DNA of 5,650 nt. It comes from Cellvibrionaceae bacterium (GTDB lineage Bacteria > Pseudomonadota > Gammaproteobacteria > Pseudomonadales > Cellvibrionaceae). The notes under the pieces were generated by a model. That model did not search any database. It saw nothing but the letters and a program-made list of their open reading frames with translations, and was not told the DNA's origin. Shown piece after piece: positions 1 to 5,650 of this stretch (position 1 is its first letter; every line of letters starts with the position of its first letter). The stretch covers positions 1 to 5,650 of the forward strand of contig JALUYN010000659.1 in assembly GCA_027012915.1 (NCBI GenBank), in the 5' to 3' direction. Both the position numbers and the translations under genes were made by a program.

Positions 1-3000
1 CACGTTGAACGCAAAAGCCGCCGTTTTCGCGGTAAAAGAGTATTTCGAGCGTGAAGGCGTTGAGCTACCCATAATGATTTCGGGTACTATTACAGATGCC
101 TCGGGTCGCACCCTGTCTGGCCAAACCACCGAAGCTTTCTATAATGCCCTGGCCCATGCTAATCCAATTTCCATAGGTTTGAACTGCGCTCTCGGCGCCA
201 AAGAATTGCGTCAATACGTGCAGGAATTATCACGTGTCGCCGAGTGTAATGTTTCTGCTCACCCCAATGCCGGCCTGCCGAACGAATTCGGCGAGTATGA
301 TGAAACGCCTGAGCAGATGGCGGAAATCATCGAAGAATTTGCCGCCAGTGGCTTCCTCAATATTATCGGTGGTTGTTGTGGCACAACGCCTGCCCACATC
401 AAAGCGATTGCTGAAGCGGTTGCCAAGCACGCGCCTCGTCAGTTGCCTGATATAGAGCCGGCCTGCCGCCTGTCTGGCCTTGAGCCATTCAACATCGAAA
501 AGGACTCTCTGTTTGTCAACGTTGGCGAACGCTGTAATGTGACCGGTTCTGCTCGCTTTAAGCGACTGATTATCGAAGAAGACTACGATACCGCACTGGA
601 AGTGGCACAGGAGCAAGTGGAAAACGGCGCCCAGGTCATCGACGTTAATATGGACGAAGGCATGCTCGATGGCGAAGCCGCTATGGTGCGTTTCCTGAAT
701 TTGATCGCCAGTGAGCCAGATATCGCTCGCGTGCCCATTATGGTGGACTCCTCCAAGTGGGAGGTTATCGAGGCGGGCCTTAAATGCATTCAGGGTAAAC
801 CGATTGTTAACTCGATTAGCCTGAAAGAAGGCGAAGCTGACTTTATCGAGAAAGCCAAACTGTGCCAGAAATACGGCGCGGCGATTATTGTTATGGCGTT
901 CGATGAAGACGGTCAGGCAGACACCATGGCGCGGAAAAACGAGATTTGTGAGCGTTCATATCGTGTTCTCGTAGACAAAGTTGGCTTTAACCCGGCTGAT
1001 ATTATTTTCGATCCCAATATCTTTGCCGTGGCCACCGGTATCGAAGAGCACAACAACTATGCTATCGACTTTATCGAAGCTGCGCGTTGGATTCGTGAGA
1101 ACCTGCCGCACGCAGGTGTATCCGGTGGTGTTTCCAACGTATCTTTCTCTTTTCGCGGCAATAACCCAGTGCGCGAAGCCATTCATTCCGTATTCCTGTA
1201 CCACGCGATTAAGGCTGGCCTGAATATGGGGATCGTTAACGCCGGCCAACTGGCGGTATACGATGACTTGCCCCAAGAGTTGCGTGAAAAAGTTGAAGAC
1301 GTGGTAATGAACGCCAACGCCGATGCCACTGAAGCGCTGCTTGCCATCGCTGATCAGTATCGTGGTGACGGCACCGCTGGAGCGGCCAAAGAAGATGAAG
1401 AATGGCGCAGCTGGGACGTAAAGAAACGCCTGGAGCACGCTCTGGTAAAAGGTATATCCAACTATATCGAAGAAGATACGGAAGCGGCTCGCCTTGAGGC
1501 GTCTCGTCCACTGGACGTGATCGAAGGCCCTCTGATGGATGGCATGAATGTTGTTGGCGACCTGTTTGGTGAGGGCAAAATGTTCCTCCCCCAAGTTGTG
1601 AAGTCTGCGCGTGTTATGAAGCAGGCCGTGGCGTACTTGCAGCCGTATATTGAAGATGAAAAATCTGAAGGCGCCGAGTCAAATGGCCGCATCTTGATGG
1701 CTACTGTAAAAGGTGACGTTCACGACATCGGCAAAAACATTGTGGGTGTGGTGCTGCAGTGCAATAACTACGAGGTTATTGACCTCGGCGTGATGGTGCC
1801 TTGTGAAACTATTCTTAAGCAAGCCGTTGAAAAAGAGTGCGACATCATTGGCTTGTCCGGGTTGATCACCCCGTCTCTCGACGAAATGGTTACTGTGGGT
1901 AAAGAAATGGAACGTCAAGGCATCAACAAACCGCTGTTGATTGGCGGCGCTACGACTTCTAAGGCCCACACTGCGGTCAAGATTGATCCACAATTCAATC
2001 TCAATCAGGCAGTTTATGTGGCCGATGCTTCGCGCGCTGTAAGTGTTGCCAGCACCCTGCTTTCTAACGACTTGCGAGGCAAGTTTGTCGACGACATCAG
2101 GGCTGAGTATGAGACGGTGCGCGAGCGCAATGCTAACCGTAAAGCTCGTGGCAATACGCTGAGCTATAGCGACGCTGTCAATGCCGGGCTCAAGTTGGAC
2201 TGGGATAATCACACACCAACACAGCCAGCGTTCACTGGTACCCGCGTGTTCGAAGATTACCCTCTGGAAGATCTTGTCGATACCATCGACTGGACGCCGT
2301 TTTTTATCACCTGGGATTTGGTGGGCAAGTATCCAAAAATACTGAGTGACGAGACCGTAGGTGAAGCGGCGACCAACCTCTTTAACGACGCCCAGGCAAT
2401 GTTAAAGAAGATTATTGATGAAAAGCTTCTGAAAGCTCGTGCAGTTATTGGTTTCTGGCCTGCGCAAACTGAAAACGGTGACGACATTACCGTGCTGGAT
2501 GAAGCGCGTGAGACTAAGCTCGCAAGCTTGCACCACATTCGCCAACAAACTCAGAAGCCCGGTGCAGCGCCGGTTCACCAGTCCCTTGCGGATTTTATTG
2601 CGCCTGCGCAATCCGGCGTTCAGGATTATATCGGCGGCTTTGCGGTTACTGCGGGTATTGGCGCCGACGAACTGGCCAAGCAGTACGAAGATGCCCACGA
2701 TGACTACAACAGCATCATGGTGAAAGCTCTGGCCGATCGTCTGGCAGAATCCTTCGCCGAGCATATGCATCAACGTGTGCGCAAAGAGTTTTGGGGTTAC
2801 GCCGCGGACGAGCAACTCGATAACGAATCACTCATCAAAGAACAGTATCAGGGTATCCGCCCTGCGCCTGGCTACCCTGCCTGTCCGGATCACACAGAGA
2901 AAGCGACGCTGTTCAAATTGCTGGATGCCACCGACGCTATTGGGGTCAAGCTAACTGAACACTTCGCCATGACTCCGACCGCAGCTGTGTCTGGCTGGTA

Positions 3001-3139
3001 TTTCTCCCACCCCGAATCCAAGTACTTCAATACCGGTAAGATTCAGAAAGATCAGGTTGAATCCCTGGCTGAGCGAAAAGGCATGTCCGTTACCGAACTG
3101 GAACGTTGGCTGCAGCCTGTTTTGGGCTATGATGAATGA
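1..3139 (+). CDS. metH: Cobalamin-dependent methionine synthase, 5'-truncated by the window edge
   Basis: MetH moves a methyl group from 5-methyltetrahydrofolate to homocysteine through cob(I)alamin, giving methionine and tetrahydrofolate in the cytoplasm. The frame is open from the first bases (codon at 2-4) and ends at TGA 3137-3139. By recalled alignment, the first visible residues match about E. coli residue 186, so roughly 185 N-terminal residues are missing. Numbering from the TTG codon at position 5: the homocysteine domain keeps its zinc ligands Cys61 (GLNCALG) and Cys124-Cys125 (GGCCGTTP). The folate domain begins near 168 ([13 protein letters not shown]). The B12 cap domain is about 500-550 ([19 protein letters not shown]). 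The B12 domain has D571-V-H573-D-I-G, with His573 as the lower cobalt ligand. The C-terminal activation domain contains IDWTPFF near 762 and [10 protein letters not shown] from Arg952, the S-adenosylmethionine site used for reductive reactivation. All modules are present and uninterrupted, so the truncation is only the window edge. Confidence 0.98.
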   Translation, partial: TLNAKAAVFAVKEYFEREGVELPIMISGTITDASGRTLSGQTTEAFYNALAHANPISIGLNCALGAKELRQYVQELSRVAECNVSAHPNAGLPNEFGEYDETPEQMAEIIEEFAASGFLNIIGGCCGTTPAHIKAIAEAVAKHAPRQLPDIEPACRLSGLEPFNIEKDSLFVNVGERCNVTGSARFKRLIIEEDYDTALEVAQEQVENGAQVIDVNMDEGMLDGEAAMVRFLNLIASEPDIARVPIMVDSSKWEVIEAGLKCIQGKPIVNSISLKEGEADFIEKAKLCQKYGAAIIVMAFDEDGQADTMARKNEICERSYRVLVDKVGFNPADIIFDPNIFAVATGIEEHNNYAIDFIEAARWIRENLPHAGVSGGVSNVSFSFRGNNPVREAIHSVFLYHAIKAGLNMGIVNAGQLAVYDDLPQELREKVEDVVMNANADATEALLAIADQYRGDGTAGAAKEDEEWRSWDVKKRLEHALVKGISNYIEEDTEAARLEASRPLDVIEGPLMDGMNVVGDLFGEGKMFLPQVVKSARVMKQAVAYLQPYIEDEKSEGAESNGRILMATVKGDVHDIGKNIVGVVLQCNNYEVIDLGVMVPCETILKQAVEKECDIIGLSGLITPSLDEMVTVGKEMERQGINKPLLIGGATTSKAHTAVKIDPQFNLNQAVYVADASRAVSVASTLLSNDLRGKFVDDIRAEYETVRERNANRKARGNTLSYSDAVNAGLKLDWDNHTPTQPAFTGTRVFEDYPLEDLVDTIDWTPFFITWDLVGKYPKILSDETVGEAATNLFNDAQAMLKKIIDEKLLKARAVIGFWPAQTENGDDITVLDEARETKLASLHHIRQQTQKPGAAPVHQSLADFIAPAQSGVQDYIGGFAVTAGIGADELAKQYEDAHDDYNSIMVKALADRLAESFAEHMHQRVRKEFWGYAADEQLDNESLIKEQYQGIRPAPGYPACPDHTEKATLFKLLDATDAIGVKLTEHFAMTPTAAVSGWYFSHPESKYFNTGKIQKDQVESLAERKGMSVTELERWLQPVLGYDE

Positions 3140-3155
3140 AATTCTTCATTCATCA
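3130..3155 (+). promoter_or_regulatory. Perfect 11-bp hairpin across the metH stop codon
   Basis: TGATGAATGAA (3130-3140) and TTCATTCATCA (3145-3155) are exact reverse complements around the loop ATTC. The stem includes the metH stop TGA (3137-3139), and its last base is the first base of AGGG, the likely ribosome binding site of the next gene. There is no T-run after it, so it is not an intrinsic terminator. It could protect the metH mRNA end or limit initiation at 3165 until ribosomes finishing metH melt it. The repeat is seen directly; the role is inferred. Confidence 0.6.
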
Positions 3156-3158
3156 GGG
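3155..3158 (+). promoter_or_regulatory. Ribosome binding site AGGG choosing the ATG at 3165
   Basis: AGGG lies 6 nt before the ATG at 3165-3167, a good Shine-Dalgarno distance. Two in-frame ATGs further up (3129 and 3132) lie inside the end of metH and have no comparable site, so 3165 is preferred as the start of the DUF2970 gene. Confidence 0.55.
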
Positions 3159-3164
3159 CTTGAA

Positions 3165-3410
3165 ATGACGGAAAACGAAACTAAAAGTTCAGCCAATCAA
3201 GAAAAAAGCCCGGAGCCTGAAAAGGCCCCGGGCTTTTTTGATATTGTCCTAAGCACCGTAGCTGCCGCCTTCGGTGTGCAAAGCAAGCGCAACTACCAAA
3301 GGGATTTTCACTCCGGCAATATCTGGACTTACGTAGTTGCCGGCGTCGTGTTCACCGTGGTTTTTGTTTTGGCGGTTGCTGGCTTGGTGTCCATGGTTTT
3401 GCCGGACTAG
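3165..3410 (+). CDS. DUF2970 family small membrane protein
   Basis: This is an 81-residue protein of unknown function. Residues 1-22 are polar and charged and look disordered (several Glu, Lys and Pro). Residues 23-50 hold the family-like segment GFFDIVLSTVAAAFGVQS followed by RNYQRDF. A single hydrophobic helix at about 54-78 ends in VLPD, giving one C-terminal membrane span. The pattern of FxxVLxSVxAAxxGVQS, then xRDF, then one transmembrane helix is recalled as DUF2970 (Pfam PF11174), common in proteobacteria; its function is not known to me. The start is the ATG at 3165, backed by AGGG 6 nt upstream; ATGs at 3129 and 3132 would add 12 or 11 residues. The gap to metH is 25 nt on the same strand, suggesting cotranscription. 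Codons 13-25 also form a strong intrinsic terminator. The TAG stop (3408-3410) lies inside the left CTAG border of the inserted element. Confidence 0.88.
   Translation: MTENETKSSANQEKSPEPEKAPGFFDIVLSTVAAAFGVQSKRNYQRDFHSGNIWTYVVAGVVFTVVFVLAVAGLVSMVLPD
3202..3239 (+). terminator. Intrinsic terminator inside the DUF2970 coding sequence
   Basis: The 16-nt arms 3202-3217 and 3224-3239 pair at 15 of 16 positions, with one A.C mismatch, around a TGAAAA loop. The stem is GC-rich (GCCCGG with CCGGGC) and is flanked by six A on the left and six T on the right, so it could work on either strand. It starts 62 nt after the metH stop, where a metH terminator is expected, yet it lies wholly within codons 13-25 of the next gene. 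Translation of that gene would tend to block hairpin formation. The structure is visible; its activity is inferred. Confidence 0.8.
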
Positions 3411-3443
3411 GGCCTGTTAACACTAATTCTGATGCTTCTGTTG
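3407..3443 (+). repeat. Left terminal inverted repeat of the element
   Basis: This 37-nt repeat matches the reverse complement of 3663-3699 at 35 of 37 positions. The first 27 bases are identical, and the differences are at 3434 and 3441. It contains the palindrome GTTAAC. Its first four bases, CTAG, include the stop codon of the DUF2970 gene. Confidence 0.9.
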
Positions 3444-3558
3444 CGTCTCAAATCACGCCAATCTCCAACAGTAGGCGCTTTAGGCGAGGCGCGAGAAACG
3501 AGTTTAGTGGTTCTAAAAGAGCGACGAGCAACAACGAGTGGCGCGATTTGAGGCGCAA
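3441..3558. repeat. Internal hairpin I of the element
   Basis: Arms 3441-3460 and 3539-3558 pair over 20 positions: 18 Watson-Crick pairs, one G.T wobble (3446 with 3553) and one A.C mismatch (3455 with 3544). The arms enclose a 78-nt purine-rich loop with no ORF. The near-perfect pairing suggests the fold, and not just the ends, is kept. Confidence 0.75.
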
Positions 3559-3566
3559 CCCGAAGG

Positions 3567-3666
3567 GCTGGACCTATTTTCGCCCCCAGCTGCGTTGGAA
3601 TTCGCTTATTTAGAGCGACTAAATGGCGCTCATTCCGCCTAACTGGGAACGAAAATAGTCTCCAGC
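3567..3666. repeat. Internal hairpin II of the element
   Basis: This is a 100-nt imperfect hairpin. GCTGGA pairs with TCCAGC at the base, TATTTTCG with CGAAAATA next, then CCCAG with CTGGG and GGAAT with ATTCC. A perfect 6-bp tip of ATTTAG (3608-3613) and CTAAAT (3619-3624) closes on the loop AGCGA. Small bulges separate the blocks. Its base overlaps the inner end of the right terminal repeat. Confidence 0.7.
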
Positions 3667-3699
3667 AGAAGTATCAGAATTAGTGTTAACAGGCCCTAG
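3663..3699 (-). repeat. Right terminal inverted repeat of the element
   Basis: This is the reverse-complement partner of the left repeat, with 35 of 37 positions identical. It ends in CTAG at 3696-3699, only three bases (3700-3702) before the stop codon of the convergent chemoreceptor gene. Confidence 0.9.
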
Positions 3700-3702
3700 C
3701 AA

Positions 3703-4779
3703 CTACTTGAGCTCACCGGCCAGTTGATCCAGGCAATTAACCACTTGATCACTGGCGTCCTCCATCTCCATAAACAACTGATAGGAGTTGGCGCTGTCGC
3801 CGTCGAGCTCACTCTGAAGTGCCTCAAGGCCTTTGCCATGGACTGCGGCGTGAGGTTTCTCCAAGCTCTGATAACCTCTTGCTGAAGAGTAGTTGGCTTT
3901 ACCTTCTCCCTGGTAGTACCACTTGCCCAAACGGCACATGGTGTGGTCGGCAAAATCTTGTGGACGGCCCTGACCAGAAATGGCCGCCTCATAAATGCCG
4001 GCTTTCCACACCAGATGATCCATTTTGACAGTCTCTATAAAACCGAGATCAGCATTGCGCGTCACCGTTTCAGTCATATTGCGAGACAAATCGATGGCCG
4101 TTTCAATGGCCTCCATGCCCTGCCCGGCCTCTTCGCAGAGATCGACGCACGTGTTATGGGTCTGTGAAATATGAATATCGGTCTGCTCAATATCACCGTC
4201 AATTTGGGCAACCAGGGTAGAAATTTCCTTGCTGGCTTCGCTGGCCCTCTGCGCCAAGGTGCGAACTTCGTCAGCAACAACAGCAAAACCGCGGCCCTGC
4301 TCACCGGCACGTGCTGCTTCGATGGCGGCATTGAGCGCCAACAGATTGGTCTGCTCAGAAATGTTATTGATCGCACCAACAAACTGAGTGATTTCTGAAG
4401 CCACGCCTTTAAGCTTGGAAATACTCTCATGGCTCACCGCCGCTTCGGCTGCGACGGCGTTAAGATTGGTGTTGATCTTGGAGAGTGTACTGATAGCCTG
4501 ATCATAAACCACGCTGGTTTCGGCAATACTGTCTCTTTGACCGATCATGCTTTCAGAAAGTGCTGAAACGGTTTCTCTTACATCTCCGAGACCACCAAAA
4601 CTGCGCAGCAGCAGCTCGATCTTGTGTTTGGAGTAATCCTCGGGAACCGGTTCGTTTTCCATGGCCTCGACTTTTGCCCTCAGACGAGCGACTTCGTCGG
4701 TCAGCGACTGATTTTCTTGTGTCAGCAGTTCATAGCGTTGCTGTAAATTGTCCAGCGCTCTTTTATTGCTTAAAAACAT
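3703..4779 (-). CDS. Soluble methyl-accepting chemotaxis protein with C-terminal CZB zinc-binding domain
   Basis: This 358-residue protein has no transmembrane segment and so is predicted to be a cytoplasmic chemoreceptor that controls CheA through CheW. Residues 5-45 form a leucine-rich coiled coil in place of a PAS or periplasmic sensor. The signalling hairpin spans about 67-240, with the conserved tip [19 protein letters not shown] at 142-160 and [19 protein letters not shown] at 162-180. The C-terminal 247-350 is a CZB domain (Pfam PF13682). Its zinc ligands are predicted to be His255 (DHLVW), Cys282 (CRLGKWYY) and His310/His314 (HAAVH), with family-like spacing. CZB receptors such as H. 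pylori TlpD sense zinc or hypochlorous acid through the ligand Cys, so an oxidant or zinc signal is likely here by homology. There is no CheR/CheB tether at the C-terminus. The chosen ATG (4777-4779) gives the typical MFLS start and has GGGGG 4 nt upstream; an in-frame TTG at 4827 would add 16 residues. A broken CZB gene and an ion channel lie upstream on the same strand. Confidence 0.95.
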   Translation of the reverse strand: MFLSNKRALDNLQQRYELLTQENQSLTDEVARLRAKVEAMENEPVPEDYSKHKIELLLRSFGGLGDVRETVSALSESMIGQRDSIAETSVVYDQAISTLSKINTNLNAVAAEAAVSHESISKLKGVASEITQFVGAINNISEQTNLLALNAAIEAARAGEQGRGFAVVADEVRTLAQRASEASKEISTLVAQIDGDIEQTDIHISQTHNTCVDLCEEAGQGMEAIETAIDLSRNMTETVTRNADLGFIETVKMDHLVWKAGIYEAAISGQGRPQDFADHTMCRLGKWYYQGEGKANYSSARGYQSLEKPHAAVHGKGLEALQSELDGDSANSYQLFMEMEDASDQVVNCLDQLAGELK

Positions 4780-4855
4780 GGAACCCCCGGGAACCTTACC
4801 GCTGCGGTAGCCATTACCGCAATTCAATCTCGTATCGACACCTCCCTTTATCGAC
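4780..4855 (-). promoter_or_regulatory. Leader of the chemoreceptor gene with a distant Shine-Dalgarno and a hairpin
   Basis: Read on the minus strand, a strong ribosome-binding sequence AGGGAGGTG (4840-4848) lies about 60 nt before the ATG at 4779. Between them is a perfect 7-bp hairpin, TGCGGTA and TACCGCA (plus-strand 4803-4809 and 4815-4821), with a 5-nt loop. The only in-frame start near the AGGGAGGTG is TTG at 4827, about 12-14 nt away, longer than ideal. Either the protein starts at TTG, or the site is a relic or part of a regulated leader. Confidence 0.35.
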
Positions 4856-4937
4856 CATTGCTTTCGTTAAAAATGCCCCTTTCCGTGGAGCATTGAAATG
4901 TATCAGGCTTATGCACCAAAATCGAGCAGCCGCGCGC

Positions 4938-5264
4938 CTATTGTTGAGCTACGCGTCGCTCAACAGCCGCGACTGCGTTTACCACCTTGTCTCGATAGCA
5001 CTTGAGCTTCTCTACCAAACTGAGCACCTCATCTTCGCGCCCCTGCTGATAGAGCATAGCAATGTTTTCGGCAATAAGGTGAATTTCTCGATGCGGTTCT
5101 TCGATGGCAATGAATTCCTGAAACTAGCCGTAACGCTAGATTGTGGTCGGGGCGTAGTGCCAGCGACCAAAATCGCATTTAAGATAGTTGCCAAAGTTGG
5201 TGTGAGAAATCGGCTGCCCCCGGAAAGTCCCGAGTTCTTCTTGAGTGATTGTTCCGAGTACTCG
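4938..5264 (-). pseudogene. Decayed second CZB zinc-binding domain gene (two in-frame TAG stops, N-terminus lost)
   Basis: On the minus strand, one reading frame from 5264 down to the TAG at 4938-4940 carries the second half of a CZB domain. First comes LKCDFGRWHY (compare CRLGKWYY in the intact neighbour), then RYG and FQEF, then IEEPHREIH, and a helical tail ending in VAQQ. The zinc Cys and the HxxxH pair are present in order. The frame is broken by TAG at 5136-5138 and TAG at 5124-5126, and TAA at 5265-5267 closes it upstream. No start codon or ribosome binding site fits, and the part that should hold the first zinc His is not recognisable. This looks like the 3' end of a CZB chemoreceptor or CZB signalling protein after deletion and point mutation. 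An 8-bp inverted repeat (4942-4949 with 4958-4965) lies at its end, with no T-run. Confidence 0.72.
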
Positions 5265-5313
5265 TTAAATCGTTTCTCCTGCTGCTGTTCTACAGAGACA
5301 TTGACACTTGCGG

Positions 5314-5650
5314 TCAGCCGGCCACATTCTTTTTAATCAAATCTTTCAGTTCCGCAATTTCTTTATGCAGATCCTTGAGCGTAGGCTCTCCGGCCGCTTT
5401 GGCTTCGGCTTCTGCAATCTGCTGGTGCTCTTCTTCCATAACATTGACCACAATGCCAATAACCATGTTCAGGAAGGCAAACGCAGTAAAGAAAATAAAG
5501 CTCAGATAGTAGGCCCAACTCAGGGGATACACCGCCATGGTTTCATACATAACATCGGTCCAATCCTCGAATGTCATCACCCTGAACAGAGTCAGAAGAC
5601 TGACGGCGATATCGCCCCAAAGAACAGGATTGATCTGAGCAAAGAAGGTC
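5314..5650 (-). CDS. Voltage-gated cation channel, single-repeat BacNav-like (pore and C-terminal end only)
   Basis: Only the last 111 residues are visible; the voltage sensor and most of the pore domain are beyond the right edge. The codon frame begins at 5649. The visible part starts at the pore-helix region with FGD-like LWGDIAVSLLTLFRV, then the selectivity filter TFEDWTD (5554-5574). A hydrophobic S6 helix follows (WAYYLSFIFFTAFAFLNM, then VIGIVVNVM). It ends in a charged tail with a leucine heptad segment (LKDLHKEIAELKDLIKKN), typical of the C-terminal coiled coil that holds these channels as tetramers. The closest known pattern is NavAb/NaChBac (TLFQVMTLESW). The filter differs: acidic residues replace Ser and Met at NavAb positions 178 and 181, and TFEDWTDVMY recalls calcium-channel repeats. 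Cation selectivity is therefore open, with Ca2+ permeation plausible. The stop is TGA at 5314-5316. Confidence 0.9.
   Translation of the reverse strand, partial: TFFAQINPVLWGDIAVSLLTLFRVMTFEDWTDVMYETMAVYPLSWAYYLSFIFFTAFAFLNMVIGIVVNVMEEEHQQIAEAEAKAAGEPTLKDLHKEIAELKDLIKKNVAG

Larger units (their letters stand above)
3407..3699. mobile_element. MITE-like non-coding element with 37-bp terminal inverted repeats
   Basis: The ends are near-perfect inverted repeats, both starting with CTAG and then GGCCTGTTAACACTAA. Because CTAG is palindromic, the boundary can be read in two ways. A TA duplication gives an element at 3410-3696 (287 bp), as for IS630/Tc1-mariner relatives that prefer CTAG. A 4-bp CTAG duplication gives 3411-3695 (285 bp), as in some IS5-type elements. 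No transposase or meaningful ORF is inside. The interior forms two further long hairpins (3441-3558 and 3567-3666), so the whole element can fold as a three-way junction. This is the layout of a miniature inverted-repeat transposable element moved by a transposase elsewhere. I do not recognise a named family, and copy number cannot be judged from one window. Confidence 0.75.

Noticed and set aside
1..10. TTG at position 5 as the metH start
   Set aside because: The codon before it (ACG) continues the homology to MetH. The protein simply runs off the window edge.
230..2815. Several open frames of 68-212 codons opposite or out of frame with metH
   Set aside because: They lie entirely inside metH, whose protein matches its family throughout. 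Their translations look like shadow sequences with no recognisable domain.
3129..3134. ATG at 3129 or 3132 as the DUF2970 start
   Set aside because: Both lie inside the metH end without a ribosome binding site and would add residues unlike the family. ATG 3165 has AGGG at 6 nt.
3567..3666. Integron attC site, suggested by GCCTAAC within a 100-nt imperfect hairpin
   Set aside because: There is no matching GTTRRRY partner at the other arm, GCCTAAC is inside the stem and not at its end, and the hairpin belongs to a larger element with its own terminal repeats.
4848..4855. Flagellar sigma-28 -10 element (GTCGATAA, minus strand) ahead of the chemoreceptor
   Set aside because: It matches 7 of 8 consensus bases, but no TAAA-type -35 box is at the required distance, so I do not call a promoter.
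5124..5138. TAG read as an amino acid (amber recoding) in the CZB remnant
   Set aside because: TAG also serves as the normal stop for the DUF2970 gene and the intact chemoreceptor, and the remnant lacks a start and its N-terminal part. Decay explains it better.
5012..5194. 60-codon minus-strand frame in the intergenic region
   Set aside because: It is out of frame with the CZB motifs that clearly occupy this stretch and resembles nothing itself.
4560..5336. 258-codon plus-strand open frame
   Set aside because: It runs antisense through the start of the chemoreceptor gene and the CZB remnant, has no domain or good start signal, and is rich in Cys, Ser and Leu as expected for a shadow frame.

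Overview
This window looks like chromosomal DNA from a flagellated, probably marine or aquatic gammaproteobacterium. The reasons are a MetH close to that of E. coli, a DUF2970 membrane protein directly behind it, and a chemoreceptor with a zinc-binding CZB domain. Base composition is near 50% G+C. A cellvibrionaceae-like host is plausible, but this rests on recall of gene order and no search was run.

Layout: (1) 1-3139, plus strand, is the C-terminal ~85% of cobalamin-dependent methionine synthase (metH); its first ~185 residues lie left of the window. (2) 3129-3170 is a dense junction. An 11-bp hairpin sits on the metH stop, a 10-codon open frame is joined by ATGA overlaps at both ends, and the ribosome binding site of the next gene touches the hairpin. 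(3) 3165-3410, plus strand, is an 81-residue DUF2970 protein whose codons 13-25 also form a textbook intrinsic terminator. (4) 3407-3699 is a ~287-bp element with no gene, bounded by 37-bp inverted repeats and CTAG on both sides. It can fold into a three-way junction and looks like a MITE. It lies in what was a 3-nt gap between two convergent genes.

(5) 3703-4779, minus strand, is a soluble methyl-accepting chemotaxis protein with a C-terminal CZB domain. (6) 4780-5313 has no intact gene. It holds the chemoreceptor's long leader and, at 4938-5264 on the minus strand, the decayed remains of a second CZB domain interrupted by two TAG codons. (7) 5314-5650, minus strand, is the pore and C-terminal end of a single-repeat voltage-gated cation channel of the bacterial sodium-channel superfamily. 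Its selectivity filter reads TFEDWTD, with acidic residues where calcium channels carry them.

The plus-strand half is methionine/one-carbon metabolism plus a small membrane protein. The minus-strand half looks sensory: ion channel, CZB remnant and CZB chemoreceptor in one direction. The points most worth a second look are the calcium-type filter beside a chemoreceptor, the terminator inside a coding sequence, the MITE-like element and the broken second CZB gene.
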